Assembly (NCBI GenBank): GCA_964402405.1
Contig: CAYOCE010000005.1
Coordinates: 1 to 41,436 of the forward strand
Length of the DNA stretch: 41,436 nt
From: CAYOCE01 sp964402405
GTDB lineage: Bacteria > Pseudomonadota > Alphaproteobacteria > UBA7879
Direction: 5' to 3'
Shown in pieces: positions 16,309-24,879 of this stretch (position 1 is the first letter of the stretch; each line of letters starts with the position of its first letter). The notes under the pieces were generated by a model. That model was not told the DNA's origin and ran no database searches. It saw nothing but the letters and a program-made list of their open reading frames with translations. The position numbers and the translations under genes are program-made.

Positions 16309-19017
16309 CTAATGCGCATCATCCCAGTTGGGGCCAATGCCGACACCTACAACTAAGGGGACGCTTAAGTTTGCGGCAGATTCCATAATGCTTTTCGCAA
16401 CAAGATTGAATGTATCTAACTCAGCGGTTGGTACCTCGAATACTAATTCGTCATGGACTTGCAGCAACATCTTGGCCTGAAACTTTTGATTCACAATCGT
16501 TTGCTGCATCTGGATCATGGCACGTTTGATAATATCTGCAGCGGTACCTTGGAGGGGGGCATTGATGGCTTGGCGCTCGGCAAATCCCCGTTCGGAAAAG
16601 TTTTTAGATAAAATTCCTGGGACATAACATTTACGGCCAAAGAGGGTTTTGACGTAGCCATTTGTCCGGGCGAATTCTTTGATCTGATTCATGTAGGCAA
16701 AAATCCCAGGATATTGGGCCTCATAAGATTTGATATAGGTTGCCGCATCCTCATTGGAAATGCCTAATTGTTGCCCTAACCCATAGGGGCTGATGCCATA
16801 AATAATCCCAAAGTTGATGGCCTTGGCTTTTCTCCGGATGTCTGATGTTACTTGATCCAAAGGAATGCCAAACACCTGACTGGCGGTGATCGCGTGAATA
16901 TCTTTGCCCTCATGAAAGGCTTCTTTCAAGGTTGCAATGTCTGCAAAATGGGCCATAAGACGCAGCTCGATTTGCGAGTAATCCATGGACACCAATTGGC
17001 AGCCAGGTTTTGCAATAAAGGCCTTGCGGATCTTGCGACCTTCCGGGGTTCGAATGGGAATATTCTGCAAGTTGGGATCCGAAGATGCAAGCCGTCCTGT
17101 TGTCGTGACCGCCATGGCATAAGACGTATGGACGCGGCCATCTTTGGGGCTAATGCTTTGGGGCAGAGCTTCCGTATAGGTGCTGCACAATTTTGAAAAC
17201 TGGCGCCAATCCAGAATTTTCTGCGCCACAGTATGACCCTCCAGGGCCAGCTTTTCCAAAATATCTGCCCCCGTTCCATGGGCGCCGGTTTTCGTTTTCT
17301 TCCCTGGATTTAGGGAAAGTTCGTTAAACAAAACCTCGCCCAATTGCTTGGGGGATCCCAGATTAAAAGGATGTCCCACGTGGTCAAAAATCTCATGCTC
17401 AAGCTTTTTCATAAGGTCTCTGAATTCACCGCTTAAAGATTGCAGCAAGGATTTGTCTATCAAAATCCCCTCAAATTCCATCTGCACCAAAACAGGAATC
17501 AGGGGGCGTTCAATTGTTTCGTAAACGGATAACACTTGATTCGGCATTAATTGAGGTTGCAGGGTTTGATACAACCGGCACGTGTAATCGGCATCTTCCG
17601 CCGCATAGTCCGTGGCCAATTTCAAAGGTACCTGATCAAAGGTTTTTTGATGCGTCCCAGACCCCACCACATCCTTAAAGGCGATCATTTGATGATCAAA
17701 ATGGTTTTTCACCAATTCATCTAACCCATGGCGTCCAGGAGATAATACATAAGACATCAACATGGTGTCCCCTACAGGGGTCATATTAACCCCTTGGTTC
17801 TTTAAAATCAGCATGTCGTATTTAATGTTGTGGCCGATTTTTAAAATACTGGGATCTTCCAAAAGAGGTTTCAACAGATTCAGGACCTCTTGCTTATGGG
17901 GCTGGCGGGGGTCTTCCAAGGTTAATTGATGTCCTACGGGAATATAGCAGGCATTTCCTGAACTTGTTGATAGGGATATTCCCACCAGATTAGCCTCCAT
18001 AGCATTTAGCGACGTGGTTTCCGTATCAATCACAATCCACCCCTGGGCATGGGCCTTATCGATCCAAGGTTTCAACTTTTTGATATCCAAAATCATTTGA
18101 TAGGACGGATTCTCTGTCGGCAATGATGCTTCTGCAGATACCTTGGGTTCCGCCGTTTGAAGACGCGCCAGCATGGATTTAAAGCCCTGTTGCTCGAGGA
18201 AAGGTTTGTAGGCACTCGGATCTAGCTCTCCTACATTTAAGCTATCAATCCCTCGATCCAATGGAACCTCTTCACAAAGGGTAATTAATGTTTTAGAAAG
18301 TCGCGCATCGTTTTGGTGATTTTCTAAAGTTTCCCGACGCTTTACCTGTTTAATTTCAAACAAGTGATCCAACAGATTTTCCAAAGTGCCATACTGCTGT
18401 ATTAACTCGGCCGCTGTCTTTGGACCAATCCCGGGAACGCCTGGCACATTATCAGATGCATCCCCCGTTAGGGATAACACATCCAAGACTTGTGTTGGCG
18501 GCACGCCAAACTTCTCTTGAATTTGATCTATTCCAATTGTTTTATTTTTCATGTGATCAAACATGGTGATATTGACGCCATCCACCAGCTGCATCAGATC
18601 CTTATCTGAGGACACAATAACCACCTGAAACCCCTGTTGGGACGCGCGTTTGGCGTAGGTTGCGATGATGTCATCGGCTTCATAATTTGCCAGTTCTAAA
18701 ATGGGAACATGAAAGGCATGGCAGGCTTCTCGAATCAGCGAAAATTGAGGAATCAAGTCAGGAGGCGTTTCGGGACGGGTTGCCTTATAGAGGGGATAGA
18801 GGTCATTCCTAAAGGTATGACGGGCCGTATCAAACACCACAGCTAATTTATGCGCCCCCATTTCTGCAATGAGTTTGATCAGCATATTGGTAAATCCCAA
18901 AACAGCGCCAACCGGTGTTCCATCTGGACGTGTTAACGGAGGCAAGGCGTGATAGGCCCTGAAAATAAAGCCAGATCCATCGATTAAATAAAGTTTTTTT
19001 GAAAGAGCATTTTCCAT
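16309..19017 (-). CDS. polA: DNA polymerase I
   Basis: 902 aa, full length. It fills gaps and removes RNA primers in replication and excision repair. Three domains are seen: the 5' nuclease/flap endonuclease (about 1-290, LIDGSGFIFRAYHALPPL; LTGDASDNVPGVPGIGPKTA), the 3'-5' proofreading domain with its acidic residues intact (VIDTETTS, HNIKYDM and YAAEDADYTC), and the family A polymerase (MDYSQIELRLMAHF, RRKAKAINFGIIYG, the C-terminal VHDELVFEVP). Many bacterial relatives have lost proofreading, so its retention is informative. The start at 19017 is only 37 bp from the divergent L,D-transpeptidase gene. Confidence 0.97.
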   Translation of the reverse strand: MENALSKKLYLIDGSGFIFRAYHALPPLTRPDGTPVGAVLGFTNMLIKLIAEMGAHKLAVVFDTARHTFRNDLYPLYKATRPETPPDLIPQFSLIREACHAFHVPILELANYEADDIIATYAKRASQQGFQVVIVSSDKDLMQLVDGVNITMFDHMKNKTIGIDQIQEKFGVPPTQVLDVLSLTGDASDNVPGVPGIGPKTAAELIQQYGTLENLLDHLFEIKQVKRRETLENHQNDARLSKTLITLCEEVPLDRGIDSLNVGELDPSAYKPFLEQQGFKSMLARLQTAEPKVSAEASLPTENPSYQMILDIKKLKPWIDKAHAQGWIVIDTETTSLNAMEANLVGISLSTSSGNACYIPVGHQLTLEDPRQPHKQEVLNLLKPLLEDPSILKIGHNIKYDMLILKNQGVNMTPVGDTMLMSYVLSPGRHGLDELVKNHFDHQMIAFKDVVGSGTHQKTFDQVPLKLATDYAAEDADYTCRLYQTLQPQLMPNQVLSVYETIERPLIPVLVQMEFEGILIDKSLLQSLSGEFRDLMKKLEHEIFDHVGHPFNLGSPKQLGEVLFNELSLNPGKKTKTGAHGTGADILEKLALEGHTVAQKILDWRQFSKLCSTYTEALPQSISPKDGRVHTSYAMAVTTTGRLASSDPNLQNIPIRTPEGRKIRKAFIAKPGCQLVSMDYSQIELRLMAHFADIATLKEAFHEGKDIHAITASQVFGIPLDQVTSDIRRKAKAINFGIIYGISPYGLGQQLGISNEDAATYIKSYEAQYPGIFAYMNQIKEFARTNGYVKTLFGRKCYVPGILSKNFSERGFAERQAINAPLQGTAADIIKRAMIQMQQTIVNQKFQAKMLLQVHDELVFEVPTAELDTFNLVAKSIMESAANLSVPLVVGVGIGPNWDDAH

Positions 19018-19054
19018 ATGGTATATTCCTTAGAATGATAAGGAGAGTCATACC

Positions 19055-19555
19055 ATGGATTTGATGATAACAAAAGATAAAGGCGCTATTTGGCAGAATC
19101 ATATATTTCCATGTGCTGTGGGGCCAAATGGGATTGGATGGAAAGAACGGGAAGGCGATGGCATAACCCCTCTTGGATTCTGGCCTATCCGCCAAGTATT
19201 TTATAGAGCTGACAGAATCCCCAAGCCCGAAACTGTTTTCCCAGTACGAGAGTTACAAAAGGACGATGGGTGGTGTGATGCTTCGGAAGACCCCCACTAC
19301 AATCAATACGTCAAGCTACCTTATCCCGCAAGCCACGAAGACCTATGGAGAGAAGATCATCTGTATGATGTAATCGTGGTGCTTGGACATAATGATGATC
19401 CTGTTATTAAGGGGAAAGGCAGTGCTATCTTTATGCATGTCGCACGGGAGAATTTTTCTCCCACTCAAGGATGTGTGGCGCTGGACCTTCAAGATTTGTT
19501 GCGGATTCTAAAAGAAGCCACTTTGGAAACCCGCGTTGTGATCACGAATAAGTAG
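19055..19555 (+). CDS. YkuD-family L,D-transpeptidase-like protein
   Basis: 166 aa. AAGGAG (19040-19045) lies 9 nt before the ATG. The catalytic motif is clear: His128 in FMHVAR and the nucleophile Cys140 in SPTQGCVAL, with another histidine at 112 (LGHND). L,D-transpeptidases form 3-3 peptidoglycan cross-links or attach lipoprotein to peptidoglycan, using the cysteine in place of a penicillin-binding serine. No signal peptide is visible, a feature shared by the short alphaproteobacterial members of this family, so export or a different role is open. Divergent from polA. Confidence 0.85.
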   Translation: MDLMITKDKGAIWQNHIFPCAVGPNGIGWKEREGDGITPLGFWPIRQVFYRADRIPKPETVFPVRELQKDDGWCDASEDPHYNQYVKLPYPASHEDLWREDHLYDVIVVLGHNDDPVIKGKGSAIFMHVARENFSPTQGCVALDLQDLLRILKEATLETRVVITNK

Positions 19556-19607
19556 TGTTTTAAAAGCCTAGCCCCTTGATATATCAGAGAAATTTTTAAT
19601 ATCCTTG

Positions 19608-19635
19608 TTGACAAAGAGAATAATTTTGATACACT
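19608..19635 (+). promoter_or_regulatory. Putative sigma-70 promoter of the small membrane protein gene
   Basis: A perfect TTGACA (19608-19613), 16-nt spacer, then TACACT (19630-19635), 35 nt before the ATG at 19671. Confidence 0.55.
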
Positions 19636-19670
19636 ATTTGCATAGTTAATCAATGCGAGAGGATGTCCAG

Positions 19671-19943
19671 ATGGATTCAACACAAACTTTAATACAAATA
19701 GGTAGCAATATAGTAGCAAATGTTGGCACCATATTCGGCATAGGGTATATCTTTGCTCGTATTCTTAAAGACGATATGAAAAAAGATCGAGAGAGTTTTG
19801 AAAAAAGGTTTGATAAACATGATGCAGAGCATAGGGAGTTTAATCGAACCTATGCAAAACAAGTTGAAGCAAGAGAAAAACGATGGGAATATCTTATTAA
19901 AGAAATTCACAAGATAAAACTGGATCAAGTGAGGAAAAGGTAG
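19671..19943 (+). CDS. Small membrane protein with charged coiled-coil tail, unknown function
   Basis: 90 aa from the ATG at 19671, chosen because GAGAGGA (19657-19663) lies 7 nt upstream and a promoter precedes it; the frame could also start at 19653. Residues about 5-30 form one membrane helix (IVANVGTIFGIGYIFARIL). The rest is a highly charged helix with heptad-like spacing (KDRESFEKRFDKHDAEHREFN ... EKRWEYLIKEIHKIK). No family was recognised. The architecture is the same as the two small proteins at 22691-23243 but direct sequence identity is low. It may be a small membrane-tethered scaffold; that is only a guess. Confidence 0.6.
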   Translation: MDSTQTLIQIGSNIVANVGTIFGIGYIFARILKDDMKKDRESFEKRFDKHDAEHREFNRTYAKQVEAREKRWEYLIKEIHKIKLDQVRKR

Positions 19944-19971
19944 AAATATTAACTTTTAAACGGCCGACTAT

Positions 19972-20415
19972 CTACCGCAACACATCCTGAAGTCCCTCCA
20001 GGGCCTCCCGTAAAGAATCATCCAGCCCCTCTGAATCAAAGGGTTCAGAGGATTTTTTAACTATAGGGGAATCAAATTGTTTTTGGGGTTGGGGGAGATC
20101 AGTAAAAGCCTCCGAATCTGCCTTCAGAATAATGTCCTTTACCACAGGGTACCCAAAGTGCTGATTAATGCGTTCTGTTACCAATGGAATGGCATACTGG
20201 AAATATAGGGCCACACTGTGATTGGGGACGAGGATCGTTAGTTTTGCATGCCTTGTATCTCCCTTGGGAAACGCCAGGGATTTGGGCATAACCATGCCTT
20301 GGTGTTCCGCCGGGATCAATTGATCCCAATCCTCCATCAATGTGGAGAAAGCGATCCCTTTCTTTTTCAAAATGGGGGAGGTGATTTTGGAAATGAGCTT
20401 ACTAATATCTTTCAT
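19972..20415 (-). CDS. dciA: DUF721 protein, DciA-like (probable helicase-loading factor)
   Basis: 147 aa. The N-terminal 95 residues show the DUF721 pattern: SPILKKKGIAFSTLMEDWDQLIP, then AKLTILVPNHSVALYFQYAIPLVTERINQHFG. DciA is the ancestral bacterial protein that helps load the replicative helicase DnaB in species lacking DnaC. The C-terminal 50 residues are acidic and low-complexity. The start overlaps the tgt stop as ATGA (20412-20415), so it is translationally coupled to tgt. The symbol is by family inference; in alphaproteobacteria the function of DUF721 proteins is less well tested. Confidence 0.7.
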   Translation of the reverse strand: MKDISKLISKITSPILKKKGIAFSTLMEDWDQLIPAEHQGMVMPKSLAFPKGDTRHAKLTILVPNHSVALYFQYAIPLVTERINQHFGYPVVKDIILKADSEAFTDLPQPQKQFDSPIVKKSSEPFDSEGLDDSLREALEGLQDVLR

Positions 20416-21596
20416 TTTTCAGGAAGCCACGCACGTTGTTCTTCCTCCAGACGATCCTCGCGAATAGCCTTGCGAATGGCTGTCAGTAAGTCATTCATAA
20501 AATGGATGTTGTGGGTTGTGATCAGCATCATCCCCAACATTTCTTTGGCCTTCAACAGGTGATGGATATATCCCCGCGTGTAGTTCTGACAGGTGGAACA
20601 TTCACATCCCTCTTGAAGGGGATTTTGATCCAGAGCAAACCCTGCATTTTTAAGGTTGATATGCTCCTTTGCTCCGCCCTTCACAAGGGCGCCTCCATGA
20701 CGTGCTAGGCGGGTTGGATGGACACAATCGAAGGTATCAATGCCATGCTTGACCCCTTCAAAAATATCCCGAATTCCCCCAATCCCTAATAAATGAATGG
20801 GACGATTTTCGGATAGTTTTGGGGCGGTGAGACCCACAATTTCATACATTTGTTCCTGATTGGCCCCCAAAGATCCCCCAATGGCATGGCCAAAGAAATC
20901 ATTTTCGTTGACGAAATCAATACCCTGTTGCCGGAGATCTGGATAAACGCCCCCCTGAATAATCCCGTAGAGTGCCTGTGTTTCCTGGCTGCCTTGATCA
21001 AAGGCTGCAAGACTCCGTAGGGCCCAGCGGTGGCTCATTTCCATGGACCGCTGGGTATAGCGTTTATCCACATGGAAGGGCGTGCACTCATCCAACACCA
21101 CGATTAAATCTGCCCCTAGCTTTCGTTGAATCTCCATGGATTTTTCTGGGGTCAGCAAATATTTCTGGCCATTTAAATGGGATCTAAACTGGGCCCCTTC
21201 CTCGGTGATTTTCAGGAGAGATTTGTTTTTTGGGGATGACCTGGATCCTTTGATTTCCTGGGCAACAGAGCCATGACCCAAGCTGAAAATCTGGAATCCC
21301 CCGGAATCTGTTAACATAGGGCCGTGCCACGCCGTAAATTTCTGTAATCCCCCCATTTCATGAACCACATCTGCCCCGGGTTGCAACATCAAATGATAGG
21401 TGTTGGATAAAATGATTTGGGTGTTTGTTTCCCGTAAGGTTTGCGCCGTGACCCCTTTGACGGTGGCCTTGGTCGCACAAAAAATAAACGCTGGCGTTTC
21501 CACAATGCCATGGGGCGTTGTAAGAATGCCCAACCGGGCACGGTTTTTTTTAGAGGATCGACTGTATTCGAAGGAAAATTTAGGATATCGGGTCAT
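20412..21596 (-). CDS. tgt: tRNA-guanine transglycosylase, likely queuine-accepting variant
   Basis: 394 aa. Tgt swaps guanine-34 of GUN-anticodon tRNAs for a 7-deazaguanine. Seen: Asp97 in TDSGGFQ, Asp169 and Cys171 in VVLDECTPF, Gln214 in GIIQGGV, the nucleophile Asp290 in TFDCVHPTR, and zinc ligands Cys331, Cys333, Cys336 and His362. The substrate-loop sequence is GGSLGAN (240-246). Known preQ1-using enzymes have GGLAVGE there, so the valine equivalent to Val233 of the Zymomonas enzyme is Gly244; the eukaryotic queuine enzyme also has glycine. About 18 extra residues follow FQIFSLGHGS (106-125) compared with E. coli. It sits in an operon with the precursor transporter. Confidence 0.95.
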   Translation of the reverse strand: MTRYPKFSFEYSRSSKKNRARLGILTTPHGIVETPAFIFCATKATVKGVTAQTLRETNTQIILSNTYHLMLQPGADVVHEMGGLQKFTAWHGPMLTDSGGFQIFSLGHGSVAQEIKGSRSSPKNKSLLKITEEGAQFRSHLNGQKYLLTPEKSMEIQRKLGADLIVVLDECTPFHVDKRYTQRSMEMSHRWALRSLAAFDQGSQETQALYGIIQGGVYPDLRQQGIDFVNENDFFGHAIGGSLGANQEQMYEIVGLTAPKLSENRPIHLLGIGGIRDIFEGVKHGIDTFDCVHPTRLARHGGALVKGGAKEHINLKNAGFALDQNPLQEGCECSTCQNYTRGYIHHLLKAKEMLGMMLITTHNIHFMNDLLTAIRKAIREDRLEEEQRAWLPEK

Positions 21597-22356
21597 GGGA
21601 TTCGTGTGGTTTAATTCTCTTGGCTAAATACATAAAGGGTGTGTTGAAAACTGTAATCAAAACTCGGATGATATATACACCAAAAATATACGTATGTAAA
21701 ACAGTTGAAAACGCCAGCGGCTCTGGGGCGAAAAAGATCCATGCCAAATAGCTAAAGACGCAATTATCAATGAACATAGAAATAACCGATGCGCCATTCG
21801 TCCGCAGCCATAGGAACCTCCCCTTCGTCAGTTTCATAATCCATCCGTAAATCCAAATATCCACATGTTGGGATACAACATAGGCAATCAGACTTGACAC
21901 GAAAATGGAAAAACTGGGGGCGAATAGAGCTTTGATATGATCATGGGCTGCCACAAAATTCAGGGTTGTCGAGGTTTCTACCACAGTTTGATAGCCAAGG
22001 GTCAACACCATAAAAACAGTCATCATAAAATGACCAATAAAGCCAATAAAGACCGACCGTCGCGCTGCCCTTGCCCCATATATTTCCCGAATGATTTCCG
22101 TGCAGAGAAATAACGATGTAAATACCACCGTCCCCAGGGCAACCGGGGAATCATAGAAAAAGAAGGGGGAGGCCTTTAAAACCTGGATATTGCCACAGCT
22201 AAGGGACACAACGACATATAGATAAAGCCCTGCCAGCCCCAAAAACCGTAATAAAAACAACTGAAAGCATCCACATACCAGCAGCATCAAAAGGTCCAAA
22301 ACCCATGTGGGATAGGTGTGTAAGAATGCAATAATTTGATCAATTGATAAGGGCAT
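21580..22356 (-). CDS. yhhQ: Queuosine precursor transporter, YhhQ/VUT (DUF165) family
   Basis: 258 aa from the ATG at 22356 (MPLSIDQII); the frame is open to 22440 but the added residues look like spacer and do not fit the family. About six membrane helices. The signature VSQHVDIWIYGWIMKLTKG...WLRTNGASVISMFIDNCVF matches the QPTR family, which imports preQ0/preQ1 and in some intracellular bacteria queuine. The 3' end overlaps tgt by 17 bp, which ties transporter and enzyme into one unit. In this organism, a parasite or symbiont by inference, it would take base precursor from the host. Start moderately certain; function well supported. Confidence 0.88.
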   Translation of the reverse strand: MPLSIDQIIAFLHTYPTWVLDLLMLLVCGCFQLFLLRFLGLAGLYLYVVVSLSCGNIQVLKASPFFFYDSPVALGTVVFTSLFLCTEIIREIYGARAARRSVFIGFIGHFMMTVFMVLTLGYQTVVETSTTLNFVAAHDHIKALFAPSFSIFVSSLIAYVVSQHVDIWIYGWIMKLTKGRFLWLRTNGASVISMFIDNCVFSYLAWIFFAPEPLAFSTVLHTYIFGVYIIRVLITVFNTPFMYLAKRIKPHESHDPIS

Positions 22357-22435
22357 TATGTTTTCTTTGGTAGATAGAATAGTTAACCTGAGTTCGGCGA
22401 AATAGCGCTCTAAAGTTCTTGAAAAACAATGAGCT

Positions 22436-22630
22436 GTCATCCTCGGCCAAAAAAATATCTTATTTTATAAGATATTTTTGCAGGTCGGGGATCCACCTTT
22501 TTCCTGGATCCCCGCCGGNNNNNNNNNNNNNNNNNNNNNNNNNNNNNNNNNNNNNNNNNNNNNNNNNNNNNNNNNNNNNNNNNNNNNNNNNNNNNNNNNN
22601 NNNNNNNNNNNNNNNNNNGGCGAGGATGAC
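22436..22630. repeat. Composite palindromic element interrupted by an assembly gap
   Basis: Outer arms GTCATCCTCGGCC on the left and GGCGAGGATGAC on the right. An inner stem AAATATCTTATTTTATAAGATATTT (written in pieces: AAATATCTTA/TAAGATATTT) lies near 22447-22471, and a GGGGATCC ... GGATCCCC hairpin at 22488-22514. The centre is a 100-N gap, so the true size is unknown. It is the same class as 16067-16263. Confidence 0.7.
22519..22618. other. Assembly gap (100 N)
   Basis: Exactly 100 undetermined bases inside a palindromic repeat; the round number suggests a placeholder. Reading frames crossing it are not reliable. Confidence 0.99.
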
Positions 22631-22690
22631 AGTATCTGGTGAATTTTTTCGTCGAATTTAGGCTATACTACAGCATCAAATTGGATTTGC

Positions 22691-23008
22691 CTACCCCCGT
22701 CTAGACTGCTCTAGCTCGTACATTTTTCGCTGAATTTCTTTTCTTTCTTGCTCTATTTCATGATTTTTCTTTTCTATCTCATGACTTTTCTGAAAAAGAT
22801 CAGCCCACAGCTTGCGGGATTCTCTTAGCTCCTCGTCATACTTACTAGAGTGTTGTCTTATTTCAGCTTCATGCCTACTGGCATACTCTTTCACGTCCGC
22901 ACGGATCATATTAGTTGTATGAGAAAAGACACGCCAGAAAGCCCTAAGGCCAGTAAAGCCCATGGCACCTAAGCTGATTATAATCGTGAAAGTTTGAGCC
23001 CATTCCAT
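22691..23008 (-). CDS. Small membrane/coiled-coil protein, paralogue A
   Basis: 105 aa, unknown family. Residues about 4-28 form one membrane helix (WAQTFTIIISLGAMGFTGLRAF), followed by a long charged coiled coil (about 38-105) rich in Glu, Lys and Arg, with the repeated HEIEQERKEI pattern. It is a clear tandem paralogue of the next gene upstream: the first 33 residues and the last 40 are nearly the same, and the difference is an extra stretch of about 29 residues in the coil. Only 4 nt separate the two genes. Membrane-tethered scaffold or toxin-like small protein are both possible; no function can be assigned. Confidence 0.65.
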   Translation of the reverse strand: MEWAQTFTIIISLGAMGFTGLRAFWRVFSHTTNMIRADVKEYASRHEAEIRQHSSKYDEELRESRKLWADLFQKSHEIEKKNHEIEQERKEIQRKMYELEQSRRG

Positions 23009-23012
23009 TTTT

Positions 23013-23243
23013 CTATGCCTTTCTAGATTGCTCTAGTTCATACATTTTTCGCTGAATTTCTTTTCTTTCTTTTTCCATTTCTTTGTTTTCCTGAAGAATG
23101 CTAGCCCATAGCTTGCGAGATTCTCTCAATTCCTTATCATACCTATTCGTTGTATGGGAAAACACACGCCAGAAAGCTCTCATGCCGACAAAGCCAAGAC
23201 CCCATAAGCTTATGATAATTGTGAAAGTTTGCATCCAATCCAT
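23013..23243 (-). CDS. Small membrane/coiled-coil protein, paralogue B
   Basis: 76 aa. GAGG lies 7 nt before the ATG at 23243. One membrane helix (about 4-28, WMQTFTIIISLWGLGFVGMRAF), then the shared WRVFSHTTN block and a short charged coil ending in KEIQRKMYELEQSRKA, matching the end of paralogue A. First gene of the pair. It is divergent from the exported LRR-like genes across a 220-bp AT-rich spacer (23244-23463) that presumably holds promoters for both sides; TATAGTATAAAT near 23435 is a plausible -10 region for the rightward side. Confidence 0.65.
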   Translation of the reverse strand: MDWMQTFTIIISLWGLGFVGMRAFWRVFSHTTNRYDKELRESRKLWASILQENKEMEKERKEIQRKMYELEQSRKA

Positions 23244-23463
23244 TTTTAAACCTCTTTAGCTATATCCTATTGTAGCACAAAAGCTAAACTACCACAGAAT
23301 TGTTTTATGTTAAATAGGGATTTTTAATATAACTTAAATTTGAGAGGAAGATCGTCGGAAGGAGACAAAATGCAGCACGTAGGGTTATATACATAAAAAG
23401 TTTTTATTATTATGTATTTCTATGATATAGTATAAATATAAAAAATTTCAAGGGGAGATCAAC

Positions 23464-24865
23464 ATGAAAAAAGTATATACCATCTTTTTATCTATCGTAT
23501 CAATGGTTGGGTTGTTAAGCCCTGTTGTGTGTGGGGCCTCTGCGTCGGGGAGTGGTTCTGCAGGATCTTACCAAGATGGGTACCATTATGAAGTTAGTGT
23601 GGAGCAAAAACCCGATGAAGTGGTGGTGCTTAAGTCAAACAAAGCTCCAGGCAAACAAAGAACTTTACTGTCCTTAGATCCACAAGTAGTAAGGATTTTA
23701 AATTCCCCAACTGTTGAACAGGTACATATAGGACTTGATTCAGAAAATTCCGGGGAGAGTCTTATTTTAATCCTAAAAGAAATTCAGGAAAAAACCAACT
23801 TAGGTCATAGATTAAAACAATTAGAAATCCGACTTCCTCCTTACCAGGCTTACCCATACACTATGTATTTAGGTAAAGAAGCTATTACCGCAATAGTTGA
23901 TACATTCCCATTATTGGAAATATTAACTTTACCAGAGGCAAAATACGACTCAAACTCAATAGAGATAATTTCCCGTTTAGAGAATCTTAAAGCCCTATCA
24001 ATAAATTTTAGGTCTAACTCTGAGATTACTCCAAAAACTCTGGAACCATTATTGAAGTTATCCCATTTATTTAAACTAGACTTAGGGTTGCGTCCAGAAT
24101 TGCCACCTGAGGTTGGGAATGTTATTGCTCAATTACCTCATCTAGAGATTTATGGGGGGGGAATATCACTGGATATGGTACGTTCCTTTGCNNNNNNNNN
24201 NNNNNNNNNNNNNNNNNNNNNNNNNNNNNNNNNNNNNNNNNNNNNNNNNNNNNNNNNNNNNNNNNNNNNNNNNNNNNNNNNNNNNNNNNNNGGCAACAGA
24301 TACAGAGGTGCCTTTAATTAATCACAACCTTAGAGAATTGACTATAAGTTCCCTTAATTTATCATGTGCAACATGTTTTGCAAACCTTGTTAGTTACCAA
24401 AATGCCAGTCGATTCCCGAATTTACGCTGGTTAAAAATCTATGTACATAAGAATGGTGTTCATGATACAAAACCCCGGCATGATATAAATTTCAAGGATA
24501 TTGAAACCTATTTACCCCATTTAACCTATTTTTGGGTAAACTTTTTTAACATGAGCACTGCTGAGAAAGAAGGGTTAGCTTTACTTTATCTAAAGTGGCC
24601 TCATTTGAGGGGAACTACAAGGGAGTATCCATTCACAGAATATTTTCAGAACATTAAGAAAGATCCTGAGTGGCTTGCAAGGCCGGATGTGAAAAATGTA
24701 TTATTAGAACAGGAACGACTTGCTTCAGAAAATGCGGCAAGTATTTTAGTACAAGATGGTGGAGCGCATATACATAACTTAGCCCCCCTGATGTTAAACG
24801 AAGTAGTTACTCAACAGACGATGGTAGAACAACGAAAGCTTAATGGAACGTATCGGAAGGCGTAA
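23464..24865 (+). CDS. Exported leucine-rich-repeat-like protein, copy 1 (interrupted by assembly gap)
   Basis: AGGGGAG (23451-23457) lies 6 nt before the ATG. Residues 1-25 are a signal peptide (MKKVYTIFLSIVSMVGLLSPVVCGA). A Gly/Ser segment and a YQDGYHYEVSV block follow, then repeated units of the form L..L..L..L (for example LPLLEILTLPEAKYDSN, LENLKALSINF, LSHLFKLDLGL) that suggest a solenoid fold. The gene reads in frame 1 up to the gap at 24192 and in another frame after it. Compared with copy 2 the missing segment is 132 nt, a multiple of three, which restores one frame; so this is probably one intact gene of about 478 codons. Candidate secreted host-interaction protein, by architecture only. 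Confidence 0.75.
24192..24291. other. Assembly gap (100 N) inside LRR-like copy 1
   Basis: 100 undetermined bases. The flanks (TTTGC on the left, GGCAACAGATACAGAGG on the right) match 25591-25595 and 25728 onward in copy 2, where 132 nt separate them, so the gap length is probably wrong by about 32. Confidence 0.99.
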
Positions 24866-24879
24866 GCAGGAGAACAAAA

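Noticed and set aside
22419..22661. 80-codon frame crossing an N gap
   Set aside because: Lies in a palindromic repeat with 100 undetermined bases; no support.
23464..24865. Calling LRR-like copy 1 a pseudogene or two genes
   Set aside because: The frame break coincides exactly with an assembly gap; comparison with copy 2 restores one frame.
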